Positions 43,885 to 56,443 of a stretch of DNA of 64,000 nucleotides are shown here, in pieces (positions within the stretch are counted from its first letter, which is position 1; each line of letters starts with the position of its first letter). The position numbers and the translations under genes are program-made. Under the pieces are notes generated by a model that ran no database searches, was not told where the DNA came from, and worked only from the letters and a program-made list of their open reading frames with translations. This stretch comes from Glebionis coronaria (Eukaryota; Streptophyta; Magnoliopsida; Asterales; Asteraceae): NCBI GenBank assembly GCA_025667525.1, contig CM046878.1, positions 94,875,237 to 94,939,236 of the forward strand, read 5' to 3'.

Positions 43885-45960
43885 CCTTTGACCAAGCTGA
43901 TGCGTAAGGGAGAGAAATTCGTCTAGAATGATGAGCGGGAGAAGAGCTTTGAAGAACTTAAGCAGCAGTTGGTATCTGCACCTATTCTTACTCTCCCATC
44001 TAACACAGGTGGATTTCAGATTTATAGCAATGCTTCGGGTAAATGACTTGGCTGTGTACTCATGCAACATGGGAAAGTGATTGCATATGCATCACATCAG
44101 CTTAAGCCTTATGGGGAGATTTATCCTACCTATGATCTGGAATTAGCAGCAGTCGTGTTTGCACTCAAAATCTGGAGGCATTATCTATATGGTCAATCAT
44201 GTGACATCTTCACTGATCACAAGAGCCTCAAGTATATATTCACTCAACGAGAGCTAAACATGAGGCAGAGAAGATGGTTAGAGCTACTCAAGGATTATTA
44301 CATCAATCTTCAGTACCATCCTGGTAAGGCGAATGTTGTGGCAGATGCTCTCAGCAGGAAGTCGGGTATGATTGTTGGCATCAAGATAGAAGAAGAAATC
44401 ATACGTGACCTAGAGCGATTAGACATTGAGTTCTTAGTACATGGACAACATGCGTACTGTGCTAATCTGAGAACTGAGCCAGACTTAATCTCTCGGATCA
44501 AGGCAGCTCAGAAGGATGATGGTGAGATTTGGGCTATTATTCAGAATATTGAGCAGCAGACAGAGTTTCATGTAGACGAAGATGGCATTGTATGGCTGGG
44601 TACCAAGTTATGTGTTCCGGATGATCTTACCCTCAGAAAAGCTTTACTGACTGAAGCTCACAACTATCCATTCTCTATTCATCCAGGATCCACCAAAATG
44701 TACCATGATCTCAAACAACATTTTTGGTGGAGTGACATGAAGCAGGATGTTGCTACTTTCGTTTCCAAATGTCTAACCTGCCAGCAGGTGAAGATAGAAC
44801 ATCAGCGGGCTGGGTTACTACAACCGTTAGAGATTCCCAAATGGAAGTGGGACAAAATATCCATGGATTTCTTCACTGAACTTCTGCAGACTCAGAGGAA
44901 GCATGATGCTATATGGGCCATAGTCGATCGTTTAACCAAGTCAGCTCATTTTCTTCCCATTCGCAAAGATTTCTCAGTTAGAAAATTGGAAGATATATTC
45001 CTTCAAGAGATCATGCGACTGCATGGTACTCCATCAGATATCATATCCGACAGAGATCCTCGATTCACGCCTAAATTCTAGAAAGATTTGCAGAAAGCTA
45101 GGGGCACCAGACTTAAGCTTAGCACATCCTTTCACCCTCAGACCGATGGTAAGTCAAAGCATACTATTTAGACCTTAGAAGACATGCTGCGAGCTTGTGC
45201 ACTGGAATGGACAGGAAGTTAGGATGACTACATTTGCTTGGTTGAGTTTGCCTACAACAATAGTTGGCACGCGAGTATTAAGTGTGCACCTTTCGAGATG
45301 CTTTATGGCAGAAAGTGCCGTGCTCCAATCTGCTAGGATCAAGTTGAAGAACGAATCATTGAAGGTCCAGAGATGATAGAGGTGACCAATGAGAAGGTTT
45401 CCATCACCAAGGCAAAGCTGCAGGAAGCTCGTGCTCGTCAAAAGAGTTATGATGATAAACATCGTAGAGCTTTAGAATTTCAGCCTGGTGAACATGTTTT
45501 CCATAAGGTATCACCAGCACGTGGCATCAAGCGTTTTGGACTTAAGGGAACGCTCAGTCCTCGTTTCATCGGATCATTTGAAATCCTTGAACGTGTCGGT
45601 GAAGTATCATATCGTCTAGCGTTACCTCCTCAACTATCTCATGTTTAAAATTTGTTCTATGTATCCTTACTCAGAGGTTACAATTACCATCCGTTACACA
45701 CAGTTTCATATCCCTTCGAGCAGATTCGTGAGGATCTATCCTATATTGAGGAACCCATAGCAGTTCTCGACCGTTAGGATCGAGTCATGAGGAGAAAGAC
45801 GATCCCATTCGTCAAAATCCTTTGGAGGGACCATTCCGAGTGGGAAGCCACTTGGGAAACGGAGGAGTCTATCCAGAACTTCTTACCCTCATTTTCGGCT
45901 ATGATTCGGTATGTCATTTTCAGCTTATCGTATCTCTAATTCGAGGACGAATTATTCTTT
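43885..45960 (+). pseudogene. RNase H, integrase and chromodomain of element B (3' part of polyprotein), with stops
   Basis: A single frame runs from the target duplication (PLTKLMRKGEKFV) to SFSAMIRYV, interrupted only by nonsense codons at 43924, 44044, 45079, 45169, 45220, 45334, 45646 and 45775. RNase H shows [19 protein letters not shown], the catalytic Glu in YDLELAAV and [10 protein letters not shown]. Integrase has an HHCC zinc region ([18 protein letters not shown]), then Asp in [10 protein letters not shown] and Asp in IISDRDPRF; the region around the last Glu is weak (TDGKSKHTI). Near the end, VKILWRDHSEWEATWETEE is the chromodomain-like segment that directs Tekay-type integrases to heterochromatin. 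There is no frameshift here. Confidence 0.88.
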
Positions 45961-45961
45961 T

Positions 45962-45974
45962 ACAAGGGAAGAGT
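45962..45974 (+). other. Polypurine tract of element B
   Basis: ACAAGGGAAGAG immediately before the right LTR. Confidence 0.65.
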
Positions 45975-48900
45975 TTTAAAACCCGCTTTAAAATACTTTA
46001 GAACATTAAATGCATGAAAATACGGTTAAATTAAAACTTTACAGTTAATTAATATACGACACGAATCATGAACATTTAATACGAATATTACGTATATTAA
46101 TTAATTACTACAAGTAATACGTATATTAATATTATTATTAATACATGATAAGTATTTACGTATAATACTTAAAACGTAACAAGAATAAAACCCGACATTA
46201 AAACACAAACATACACGTATATTATTTTAGCACGAAAAACGAAAACGAAATGCATAGAGAGTGTGTGTGTGGCGTCCAAAAAGAAAGAAAGGGAGGGCTT
46301 GGCCCGGCCCATTAATTATCTAAATCCTTAAACAACTAAAACTTAGGGAAGTTATCATAATAACACTTTTACAGAAAATATCAAAACCCTAAAAATCTTT
46401 GTTCTTTTCCTTTTGGCCGCGCCACCAACAAACACACGCAAAGAGGATTTTTCTTGTATGATCTTCATTGTTTACGGTATTGTGTTCGTGATCTAAACCC
46501 TAAATTAATCACGCATTCGGTATCTTTTATTCCCTAATCTTTTAATTATTTTCTATGCTCAAGATCTTTAAAAACAAGTATTAAAAAAATGTTAATTAAA
46601 AGATTTGTCATGTGGATCGGGTAAAGTTTTGGTTTGTTTCGGGTTCACGCAAACCGAGACCAAAGATGGTCTCGGTGGTGGTTCGGATCACACAGCCGCA
46701 CCCCACAAGGGGTCGGCGTGTGTTTTGGTTTGCCAGTAGCAACCCCAACTGCTCAACAGTGGGGTGCGTGTGGTGATTAGTGGCAACCGAGAGCCTGCCC
46801 AACTCTCGGTGGGTCTTTGTGGTTAATAGTGGGTACCGGCTTAAGGCGGTGGGAACACAGGACACGACAGGGGGAACCCTGGTCAAGCCAGGGGTACCTT
46901 TGGCCAGTAGTGGCACCGACACACAGCCGGTGGTGGTCGACGACAACCACAGCCGTACGGCTGTGGTGTGTTGTATGTTTTTCGAGGCAAACCGAGACCT
47001 CCCATGGCCTCGGTGGGTCTCGTAGGGGCTTGGGTAGAACCAAACACACCAAGGTGTGTTTGACTAAACTTGTACTAAGACATGTTATGTTATTTTATGA
47101 ATTAGTTTTATAAAATAATACATGGTTATTTTAATTAATTAGTAAACAAGACTTATGTTATAATTTAACATGGTCATTTAAATAAAGTTTATGTTATAAT
47201 AATTATTAAAAATATTTATTCATGTTATAAGTACATGTACACTTAATTAATTTATTTAAGAACTTAACTTAATAAATTAATTACATTATTAATCAAGGTT
47301 TAATTAAATTAATAACTATACTTTAATTTAATTATACAATAAGTCATGTAAGGTAAAGTTTAATTAATAAATCATGAAATATTATTAATTAATAAATACT
47401 TATAATATCATGTATTATTATTAATTAATAATCACATGTTAAGACTAAGTATTAAATATTATTAAACTTTACTATATATTAATCATGACATATAATATGC
47501 TTATTAAAACTATAGCTTATATCATTTTACTTATTTAATAAGCTTATTATTAATTATGGGAACATGTTAAATATGGAAATATAATATTTATGTAAATATA
47601 CTAAATATAGAAACATGCTATTTATGGAAACCTACTATTTATGGAAGCATGCTAATTATGGAAACATACTAAATATGGAAACTTTCTATTTTTGGGAACT
47701 TACTAATTATGGAATCTTTCTATTTTGTAAACTTACTATTTATGAAAACTTGCTATTTTTAGAAAGTTACTATGTATGGAAACTTGCTATTTTTGGAAAG
47801 TTACAATATATAGAAACCTCTATTTTAGAAAGTTACTCATTATGCTATAACAAGTACTATAACACATAAAATATGAAATACACTAATCAATACCACATGA
47901 AATACTAAGAAACACATGAATAAACATGAAACACTAAAACAAGACAAGAACAAGTAAAACAAGTTAAGAACATGTCAAGTAAACTAATAATCAGTAAATA
48001 TAAGTTAAATAGACAACTCATTCATGTCCCTTTTCATTATGTAGCTATCGTGAAGTCGAAGTGATCTTCCACTTTCGTTTCATCTTCGTTACTGGACATA
48101 AGGTACGGATATTCCGTCCTTCAGTAAGGACACTCTCTTCCTATACTTAGGATTCCCCGTTTGCAGCCATCTATTTTCCATAGTAGTTTACTTAAACTAA
48201 ATTTATATGATTAATATTTTTGATTGCCTGAGCTATATACATGCATGCTAGTTCCACCTAGTTATGGAGGTACCATAACCATAACACTAGAGGCACCGCT
48301 GTTATGACTCTTCCGCGGTGAGAGTGATTGCTCGTGGCGTCCCTTTCAGTTATTTGGCCTATTTTATTATTATCATGTGGGGCGAATGGGTGCATCCTAG
48401 GACAAGTTTAGCAAGATTACATGGTAACTGTAGTGTGTGCCTTACATTCGTTACATGGAGTTGATCCCTCCACCCAGACTATTATAATTAGAGGCAACCC
48501 CTCTAATTGCATGATGAGGTCACCCCTCTAAGTATTCATGCACGTTGATACTTCATGACCTATATGGGCTCCGGGCATATATAAAATACAGCTTTCAGTA
48601 TAAAATAAACATAAGTCTTTTCAGAATATAAACTAGTTTATAAACTTACACCAGATTTTCCAGGACTTACACTTATTCCATTGTACTTTCATTTCATTCT
48701 TTGGTTATGTTTATTGCTATTCATTTCATTGTCATATATCCGCACACTGAGCGTATTGCTCAACCGTATTTTCTTTCCATGTCCCCATACGGCAGGTACT
48801 AAAGGGCAAAGCTAGGATTATCAAGAGTACGTGCATTTGGATGGAGGCTCCCTTGTCTTCACTTCTTTTAATGTGTTTACATACTTTTGCTTTGCTGGAC

Positions 48901-49082
48901 ATTGTTTAGTCCTTATTCTACATTTCTATACTTATGCATTGTGTGTGGAGCTTATATTTGGAACCGATGTTTATTTCCGATTTCCTTTATGGTCATTAAT
49001 GTTTTAGACATTTACCTTGCATGCTTTGATGATACGCCATAATTACTAAGTAATGGTCCACTTATCCAAGTGGGGTGTTACA
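45975..49082 (+). repeat. Right LTR of element B
   Basis: Aligns along its length with 17154-20259. The first two bases read TT instead of TG. The GT run (46261-46271) is five units against sixteen on the left. The GC-rich island is at 46605-47075. It ends GGGTGTTACA at 49082, three bases before element E. Confidence 0.92.
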
Positions 49083-49085
49083 GTC

Positions 49086-50565
49086 TGATAGGTGTGTAAA
49101 CACCCATCCTTTTACCACTTAATTCTGGCTAAAACAAGACCAAAACACGTATTTAATATCATTTGTTTGGAATTATGCGTGGTTTTTGTGTTTATTGTGA
49201 TTTCAGAGCTTACCGAATGAATATTAAAGAAAACATGGGATTGCACGGGTTTATCAAGGAAAAGACTAAAGACGAAGTCTATTGTCCAAGAGATGCAAAA
49301 GATTTGAAGTCAATGGGCCTATTTGAAGATTTATCGAAGAAAAGGACCAAAGATGGAAGATTTACATATGTCGAAGAAACTCAAGTCTATTTAACGAAGA
49401 AATTAAAAGACGAGTTGAATTTAATCGACGACAAATCCCGAATCAGAATCGAAAACGTCAACTTTTCTGAAAAGACGAGAAGACAAGAAGAAAGGGAGAA
49501 AGCCCACTCACCAACCAACCACTAGGACTATATATAGTTTTTCCCTTCACACAATTAGCGAGTTAGCTTCATTTTTCTTTTTCCCAGTTTCTTAGGTTCG
49601 GTTCTATCACAAACACCATTAGGGTGTTTGGTGATTTTTAATTTTTCCTTTCAATCTTGTAAGTTTGAATCATTACTCTTGTTACTTTTACATTAATCTA
49701 AATCATTTCCATCTTTTCATTCATCTTGTTCTTCATCATTCCCTTTTGCAAGTTCTTAAGTTTTTATTTGATTCAAGTTTGATCTTAAAAAGTTGTTGAT
49801 TTAGTGTTTTTATTGGTGGGATTTATTACTTATGGTACGTAAATGATTTGTGTTTGATTTGGTAAAACCTTTTTGAGTTTTGGAGTCGATTTGGATTTAA
49901 AACCGTGACCCTTGTTTTGCTGTTACTGTTACTGTTCTTCCTGCCCAGAACTTTCCGAACAAGACAAATATTCCGAATAGGCGAGTTTCTCATTTCCCTT
50001 ACTCGGAATATTTTAAATATTCCGAACAGTGTTGATTTTCCGCATAGCCAAGTTTATTTTTTCCTTATTCGGAATATCTCGTATATTCCGAATAGCCCAG
50101 TTTTTCCGATTAGCATCATCTTTCCGCATAAACCAGTTTTTCCGAATAGCATGTTTTTCCGCATAAGCCATACTTTCCGCATAGAGGTTTATTTTCCGCA
50201 TAGGGCCACTTTTTCCGCATAGCAATATTTTCCGAATAAGCCAAAGTTTCCGCATAGGGGTTTTTATTCCGTATAGTCATTATTCCGCATAGACCATATT
50301 ATTCCGCATAACACAATTATTCCGAATAGAGCATCTTCTCCATTTATTTCGAATAGCACTAGTTTTCAGTAAGGATCTTTACAGCTTTATCATTTAATTG
50401 CTTTTGATTTACTGTTTCTGGCTGTAATCTTTATTTACTTCCTTTATTTAGAATAGAAAACCAAATCCACTTTTTGTCACCAAGAACAAATCTTTTCACT
50501 TTAAACTGAGATCAATTCGAGAGGATTCCGAGAAATATTTTGAACCTAAGCAAAACTTTGTATCA
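49086..50565 (+). repeat. 5' LTR of element E
   Basis: TGATAGGTGTG...TTTGTATCA. U3 carries an open frame of about 120 codons (49163-49525) with KKxTKDEx-type repeats. A TATA box ACTATATATAG lies at about 49528-49538. Downstream (49950-50360) is the TTCCGCATAG array, which would be in the transcribed part of the LTR. Confidence 0.95.
49955..50362 (+). repeat. TTCCG(C/A)ATAG motif array in the element E LTR
   Basis: About 18 copies of TTCCGCATAG, TTCCGAATAG or close variants, separated by 10 to 20 bases of varied AT-rich sequence, all in the same orientation. Two sites add an inverted copy (CGGAATATTTTAAATATTCCG; ATTCGGAATATCTCGTATATT). The same array is in the 3' LTR at about 59219-59626. Confidence 0.9.
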
Positions 50566-50567
50566 AA

Positions 50568-50583
50568 TGGCGCCGCTGCCGGC
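50568..50583 (+). other. Primer binding site of element E (tRNA-Asp type)
   Basis: TGGCGCCGCTGCCGGC, two bases inside the LTR, matches the TGGCGCCGTTGCCGG site used by Athila-type elements with one internal mismatch. Confidence 0.85.
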
Positions 50584-50783
50584 TCTTCTCGTTAAGATCA
50601 AAAGTTTTTTGTGAGAACTTGGATTTTGGGATCCGTTCCCCGTGAACGTTATTTTCATCATAAATTTTCAAAAACAACTAAAAAATATAAAATTTTCAAA
50701 AATACAAAAAAAAAAATTTAAAAAAACATAAAAACCAAAAATATTTGTGCTTTGCTTTTCTTTGTTCGTTCTTTTGCAGGTGT

Positions 50784-53621
50784 ATGCGCACTCGATCCAC
50801 GTCATATCAAGAGCCCGAGCCTCTCGATCACTTAGACATGGCCGGTGTACCACCTCCAAACAATAATAACAACAACAACCCACCTTTCAACAACATGAAC
50901 AATAACAACAACAATGAGCCCCTTCCGGATAATCGCCCGATGATTGAACTGCTGCAAGCTCATGTCGATGGCAACACGGATCCAATTGTCATACCTCCAA
51001 TTGCCGCCAACAATTTCGAGCTTAAGTCAGGCTTTATCCAGATGGTCTCCGCTCAGCCATTCTTGGGACGAACCATTGATGATCCACACGACCACATCAA
51101 GAGATTTCTACAACTCACCAACACGGTCAAATTCAATGGCGTTCCACAAGAGGTTATAAGGTTACAACTTTTTCCCTTTTCTTTAGAGGGACAAGCCCGG
51201 CATTGGCTTGCTAAGGAACCGCCACAGAGTATTCTCTCGTGGACGGATTTGGAAACAAAGTTTATCAATTACTTTTTTCCACCCTCTCGTACTACCGCTT
51301 TGCGGAATGAGATTATAAACTTTGAACAAAAGTACGATGAGTCGTTCAGTGAATCTTGGGATCGTTTTAAAGATCTTTTAAGAAAATGCCCACAACATGG
51401 TTTTACCAAAGTACATCAAATCAATACTTTTTACAATGGTTTAAGCATGAGTGACCAAGATTCACTGAACAGTGCCTCGGGGGGTAATCTATTGGCTAAG
51501 ACTTCCAATGCTGCTTGGGACATCATTGAGAATAAATCTCGTGTGCAAACCAAGAGTGTTCGGACCAATGTTGCTAGTGCTAGCACTAATGACAGCGACA
51601 AGCGATTAGACAAAATCACTACTCTTCTTGAATCGCTTGTCACCCACACCGTCAGCAACAACAACAGCAACAACGCCAAAAACGCTCAAGTGAACGCTGT
51701 CAACCAACCTTGTGAAATATGTGGTGGTCCTCACTCTTACACAACTTGTACCGCCACCCAAGATTACCCTGCTGAGAATGTGAATGCGGCATATGGCACC
51801 TATCCTCAACCTGCTTATCAAGCTAGACCCCAAGGTGACCGTAACTTGCTTAGCTACCGCAGCAACAACTATCTTTCACCACCTGGTTTCCCTCCTGCCA
51901 ACCCAAACCAACAACAAAACCTTAATCGCCCTCCTCAACAACAACAACAACCTCGACAACCATACATCCCACCTCACAAGCAGCAACAACCACCTCAACG
52001 AAACAACCAAGTCTACGAACAACCTGCTTACCAACCACCTGCATACAATGCTCCTCCCAACCAACCCACCGCTCTTCACCAAGAAGTGGAAACTTATATG
52101 AGGACTAACGATGCGATAGTGGGAAATCTTCAGAGAGAGGTGCTCAACCTAAAAGCAGACTTGGTCAAGCAAGGAAACGATTTGAGAGCAGACATGAGAA
52201 ACACGTTGGATAGCCAAACTAATGATCTGAGGAACATGATGGCTAGTTTCTTCCAAAGTAGTCAACCCTCTTCTTCGGGTACTCTTCCGAGTAACACCGT
52301 TGCGAACCCAAGAGGGGAGATGAAAGCAATCACTACTCGAAGTGGTAAAGGTACCAAGGAACCCGAGCTTCCTATACCTCCACCGGTGGTTGTGACTAAG
52401 GAGAACGAGTCACCTGCTCCTATTCCTCATCCTTCTCCTTCCCCAATTTCTCCACCTCTTCCTTCTACCCCTCCTCCACCCGTGGTTGTGAGTGATCCTA
52501 TTCTCCCAAAGCCTTCCTCTTCTTCCAATATACCTTACCCTTCTAGGTTGAGGAAAGAGAAGCTCAAAAGCAAGGACGATATTCAGGTTTCGAATTTCCT
52601 TAAAATGTTCAAACAACTGAATTTCAATATCTCCTTCGCTGAGGCTCTCGCTCACATGCCCAAATATGCCAAAATGTTTAAAGATCTTCTGAGCGACAAG
52701 GAAAAGCTCCTCGATATTACCAACACCCAACTTAATGAGAACTGCTCTACAGTGCTCTTAAGGAAATTGCCAACCAAGCTTGGTGATCCGGGTCGTTTCC
52801 TTATCCCTTGCAATTTCCCGGGAGTAGAGAATTGCATGGCCCTAGCCGATCTAGGTGCCAGTATTAATCTCATGCCTCTAAGTGTTTGGAAGCAATTATC
52901 TCTTCCAGAGCTAGTCCCCACCAAAATGACTTTGGAATTAGCTAACCGTACGGTTGCTTATCCAGTGGGGATAGCCGAAGACGTTATTATAGGAGTCGAC
53001 AAATTCACCTTTCCTGCTGATTTTGTTGTCGTCGACTACGAGATGGACCCCCGTGTACCACTTATTGTTGGTCGTCCATTCTTGAGGACCGGTCGCACTC
53101 TTATTGATGTTGAAGCCGGTGAGCTTATCATGAGAGTGGGTGACGATAAAGTAGTCTTCAACATGGGAAAGTTGTCTAAACAACCTTATTCATATGAGAG
53201 TGTTAATTGTATTGACGTTCTTGATGAGGCTTGTGAAGAACACTTTAATGATGCTTGCAAAAGTATTCCTACCTCTCTTCCCAATGCTGAGACCGTGTCC
53301 TCCATTGATTCATCGTTGTCTCTATTTGGAGATAGTGATTTATTTTGGAACAATCTTGAAGATACCATGGGAGATGTGACTTTAGCATCTAATGATTCTC
53401 CTATCGATGGGGATGCAGATATGAATTTCTTTGACAATCTTCTCACTGAAGACAATCTTTCTCCTCCATCTCCCACGGTCATTGCTATCGATGCCACCAC
53501 TTTGAAAACGCCTCCCGTCGAAAATCCTCGGATTTGGAACTTAAGGAGTTGCCGCCACATCTCGAGTACGTGTTCCTTGACGACAACAAGAAGTCACCCG
53601 TCATTATTGCAACGGATTTGA
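50784..53621 (+). CDS. gag-protease of element E
   Basis: Starting from ATG 50784 ([20 protein letters not shown]), an Asn-rich N-terminus leads into the Athila/retrotransposon Gag domain ([56 protein letters not shown]). A Cys/His knuckle [13 protein letters not shown] follows. Next come a long Gln/Pro-rich linker and a coiled segment ([18 protein letters not shown]). The aspartic protease has [20 protein letters not shown] and [20 protein letters not shown]. The frame is open for 945 codons. Near 53525-53535 the sequence leaves the pol frame, probably through a one-base deletion, and the last ~30 residues are out-of-frame translation. An earlier ATG-less stretch upstream (50745) is open but lies in leader sequence. 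Confidence 0.9.
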   Translation: MRTRSTSYQEPEPLDHLDMAGVPPPNNNNNNNPPFNNMNNNNNNEPLPDNRPMIELLQAHVDGNTDPIVIPPIAANNFELKSGFIQMVSAQPFLGRTIDDPHDHIKRFLQLTNTVKFNGVPQEVIRLQLFPFSLEGQARHWLAKEPPQSILSWTDLETKFINYFFPPSRTTALRNEIINFEQKYDESFSESWDRFKDLLRKCPQHGFTKVHQINTFYNGLSMSDQDSLNSASGGNLLAKTSNAAWDIIENKSRVQTKSVRTNVASASTNDSDKRLDKITTLLESLVTHTVSNNNSNNAKNAQVNAVNQPCEICGGPHSYTTCTATQDYPAENVNAAYGTYPQPAYQARPQGDRNLLSYRSNNYLSPPGFPPANPNQQQNLNRPPQQQQQPRQPYIPPHKQQQPPQRNNQVYEQPAYQPPAYNAPPNQPTALHQEVETYMRTNDAIVGNLQREVLNLKADLVKQGNDLRADMRNTLDSQTNDLRNMMASFFQSSQPSSSGTLPSNTVANPRGEMKAITTRSGKGTKEPELPIPPPVVVTKENESPAPIPHPSPSPISPPLPSTPPPPVVVSDPILPKPSSSSNIPYPSRLRKEKLKSKDDIQVSNFLKMFKQLNFNISFAEALAHMPKYAKMFKDLLSDKEKLLDITNTQLNENCSTVLLRKLPTKLGDPGRFLIPCNFPGVENCMALADLGASINLMPLSVWKQLSLPELVPTKMTLELANRTVAYPVGIAEDVIIGVDKFTFPADFVVVDYEMDPRVPLIVGRPFLRTGRTLIDVEAGELIMRVGDDKVVFNMGKLSKQPYSYESVNCIDVLDEACEEHFNDACKSIPTSLPNAETVSSIDSSLSLFGDSDLFWNNLEDTMGDVTLASNDSPIDGDADMNFFDNLLTEDNLSPPSPTVIAIDATTLKTPPVENPRIWNLRSCRHISSTCSLTTTRSHPSLLQRI

Positions 53622-56443
53622 AAGATGAAGAGAAGACTCGCCTCGTCGCTGTGTTGAAAGCTCACAAGAAGGCTATTGCGTGGAAAATCTCGGATATTCG
53701 TGGAATTGATCCTCACTTCTGCACACACAAAATTCTAATGAAGGACGACTTTAAGCCCACTATCCAGAGCCAAAGAAGGGTTAATCCTAAAATTCATGAC
53801 GTCATCAAACAAGAGGTTATCAAACTTCTTGATGCCGGCTTGATCTACCCTATTTCGGATTCGCCATGGGTTAGTCCAATCCATTGTGTGCCCAAGAAGG
53901 GCGGAATAACCGTTGTTCCCAATGAACACAACGAGTTGATTCCCACTCATCTCGTTACTGGGTGGAGAGTTTGTATAGACTACCGCAAACTCAATGATGC
54001 CACGAGAAAGGATCATTTCCCTCTACCTTTTATGGACCAAATGCTTGAACGTTTAGCCGGTAATGAATATTACTGCTTTCTTGATGGTTTTTCGGGTTAT
54101 TTTCAAATACCCATCGATCCCCAAGATCAAGAGAAGACTACATTCACTTGTCCCTATGGCACTTTTGCTTACAAAAGAATGCCTTTTGGCTTATGTAATG
54201 CGCCCGGGACTTTTCAAAGGTGTATGTTAGCTATCTTCCATGACATGGTTGAACAAACCATGGAAGTCTTCATGGATGATTTCTCGGTCTTCGGGGATTC
54301 TTTCTCTTCTTGCCTTACCAATTTGGAACGTATGCTAAAGAGGTGCGAAGACACTCGCCTGGTTCTAAATTGGGAAAAATGCCATTTTATGGTAAAAGAA
54401 GGCATCGTGCTTGGACATAAGATCTCGAAAGCCGGTCTTGAAGTAGACCGTGCTAAAGTCGATGTTATCGCAAAGTTGCCTCCACCTTCAACCGTGAAGG
54501 GTGTGCGAAGTTTTTTGGGTCATGCGGGCTTCTACCGTCGATTCATCAAAGATTTTTCTCAAATCGCTCGCCCGATGACCCACCTCTTGGAAAAAGATAC
54601 TCCTTTTATCTTTTCCAAAGAGTGCCTTGAAGCCTTCAACTCGCTTAAGGATAAGCTAACTCAAGCACCCGTCTTGGTTACCCCTAATTGGGAGCTGCCT
54701 TTTGAGTTGATGTGCGATGCTAGTGATTTTGCTATTGGAGCGGTTCTTGGACAAAGAGTGAACAAACACTTCCAACCAATCCATTACGCTAGCAAGACAA
54801 TGACTGGGGCACAATTGCATTATACGACAACCGAAAAAGAGCTTTTAGCTGTTGTCTATGCTTTTGAAAAATTCCGCCCCTATCTTGTCCTCTCCACCAC
54901 CATTGTGTATACCGATCATTCCGCGCTGAAGTACTTGTTGACAAAGCAAGATTCCAAACCAAGACTTCTTCGCTGGGTTTTGCTGCTCCAGGAATTTAAA
55001 ATCGAAATTCGCGATAAAAAAGGAGCAGAAAACTTAGCCGCGGATCATCTCAGCAGACTTGAGGATCCATACCAAGGGGATCATCCGAACAAAGAAATCA
55101 ATGATTCTTTTCCCTTGGAGACCTTAATGTCTATAAACTCGAAGCCGAACGAAACCCCGTGGTTTGCGGACTTTGCAAACTACTTAGCGGGTGGAATTCT
55201 CAAGGAAGGGTTGACGTCTCAACAAAAGAAGAAGTTCTTCACCGATATTAAGACTTACTTTTGGGACGACCCTTACCTATTCAAACAATGTGCTGACCTG
55301 ATTATCCGCCGATGTGTTGATGGACCGACAGCGTCTGAAATTCTTGATGCTTGCCACAAAGGACCCACCGGTGGTCACCTTGGTCCCAACTACACCGCAA
55401 AGAAAGTGTTTGATTCGGGATTTTATTGGCCCTCCATATATCGTGATGCTCACAATATGGTTAAAAAATGTGATGTTTGCCAAAAACAAGGCAAGATCAC
55501 ACATAAAGACGAGATGCCTCAGAATTTCATTCAAGAGTGTGAAATTTTTGATGTTTGGGGTATCGACTTTATGGGGCCATTCCCTTCATCTAAAGGAAAC
55601 AAATACATCCTTGTAGCCGTTGACTACGTTTCAAAGTGGGTTGAAGCCAAAGCTTTACCTACTAATGACGCAAGGGTGGTTTGTAACTTTTTGAAAGCTC
55701 TTTTCGCTAGATTCGGTGTGCCTCGCGCCATTATTAGTGATCGTGGGACTCATTTCTGCAATGACCAATTTGCTCGAGTCATGGCTAAGTACGGTGTAAA
55801 CCATCGTCTTTCCACAGCCTACCACCCACAAACTAATGGCCAGGCTGAAATATCGAACCGATGACTGAAGCGAATTCTGGAAAGAACCGTGGGAGAGCAT
55901 CGTGCCGCATGGGCTGATAAACTCGATGATGCTTTGTGGGCTTTCTGTACTGCTTACAAGACCCCGATCGGCTGTACGCCTTATCGTCTTGTGTACGGGA
56001 AAGCGTGCCACCTCCCCATTGAATTGGAGCACAAGGCTTATTGGGCCTTGAAGTGGGCTAATTTTGATATCAACAAAGCCGGTGACCTACGCAAGATCCA
56101 ACTCAATGAGCTGAATGAACTCCGTAATGAGGCTTATGAAAATTCTTTAATCTATAAGGAAAGGACTAAGCTCATTCACGACTCGAAGATCAAAAACCGA
56201 GAGTTCCATGTTGGAGACAAAGTCTTACTTTTTAACTCTCGGTTGAAAATCTTTTCGGGCAAGCTCAAATCTCGTTGGTCCGGCCCATTCACCATCGCCC
56301 AAATTTTTCCATATGGTACTCTCGAGCTCGCTCAACCTAATGGACCAAATTTTAAGGTGAATGGCCAACGAGTGAAGTTGTACTTTGGTGAGGACACCTC
56401 TCACGAGGTGATTCCATCCCTCACCACGTTCCCCATGAACTAA
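53534..56443 (+). pseudogene. RT-RNase H-integrase of element E with a single in-frame stop
   Basis: The frame opens near 53500, reads [15 protein letters not shown] and ends at TAA 56441, 970 codons on. RT has [35 protein letters not shown] and catalytic FMDDFSVFG. RNase H has [17 protein letters not shown] and [17 protein letters not shown]. Integrase has the HHCC zinc region ([23 protein letters not shown]), Asp in [11 protein letters not shown] and Asp in IISDRGTHF. The third catalytic position lies in [12 protein letters not shown] at 55862-55864, just after that motif, is the only nonsense codon. The C-terminal domain (GDKVLLFNSRLKIFSGKL) is otherwise complete. It is separated from gag by a one-base frame change. 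Confidence 0.93.

Larger units (their letters stand above)
17154..49082 (+). mobile_element. Element B: Tekay/Del-type Ty3-gypsy chromovirus, host of nested element C
   Basis: LTRs at 17154-20259 and 45975-49082 (about 3.1 kb each) enclose a tRNA-iMet primer site, gag, protease, RT, RNase H, integrase and a C-terminal chromodomain-like segment. That order, with IN after RT and a chromodomain, defines chromoviruses; long LTRs suit the Tekay/Del lineage. The left TSD is GTCAT (17149-17153). The right TSD is split by element E: GTC at 49083-49085 and AT at 59832-59833. The copy is dead: many nonsense codons, a lesion between protease and RT, and the 20.5 kb insertion of element C at 23405. LTR divergence is about 6% in the first 280 bp by eye. 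Confidence 0.93.

Noticed and set aside
49163..49525. Calling the U3 frame of element E a gene
   Set aside because: It lies upstream of the TATA box, is broken by one base in the 3' LTR, and consists of purine-rich repeats; conservation at codon level cannot be judged here. It is kept as a finding only.
53534..53621. Programmed minus-one frameshift between gag and pol of element E
   Set aside because: No convincing slippery heptamer is seen in the overlap, and the gag-frame sequence stays family-like up to about 53525 and the pol-frame sequence is family-like immediately after it. A simple one-base deletion explains the change better.
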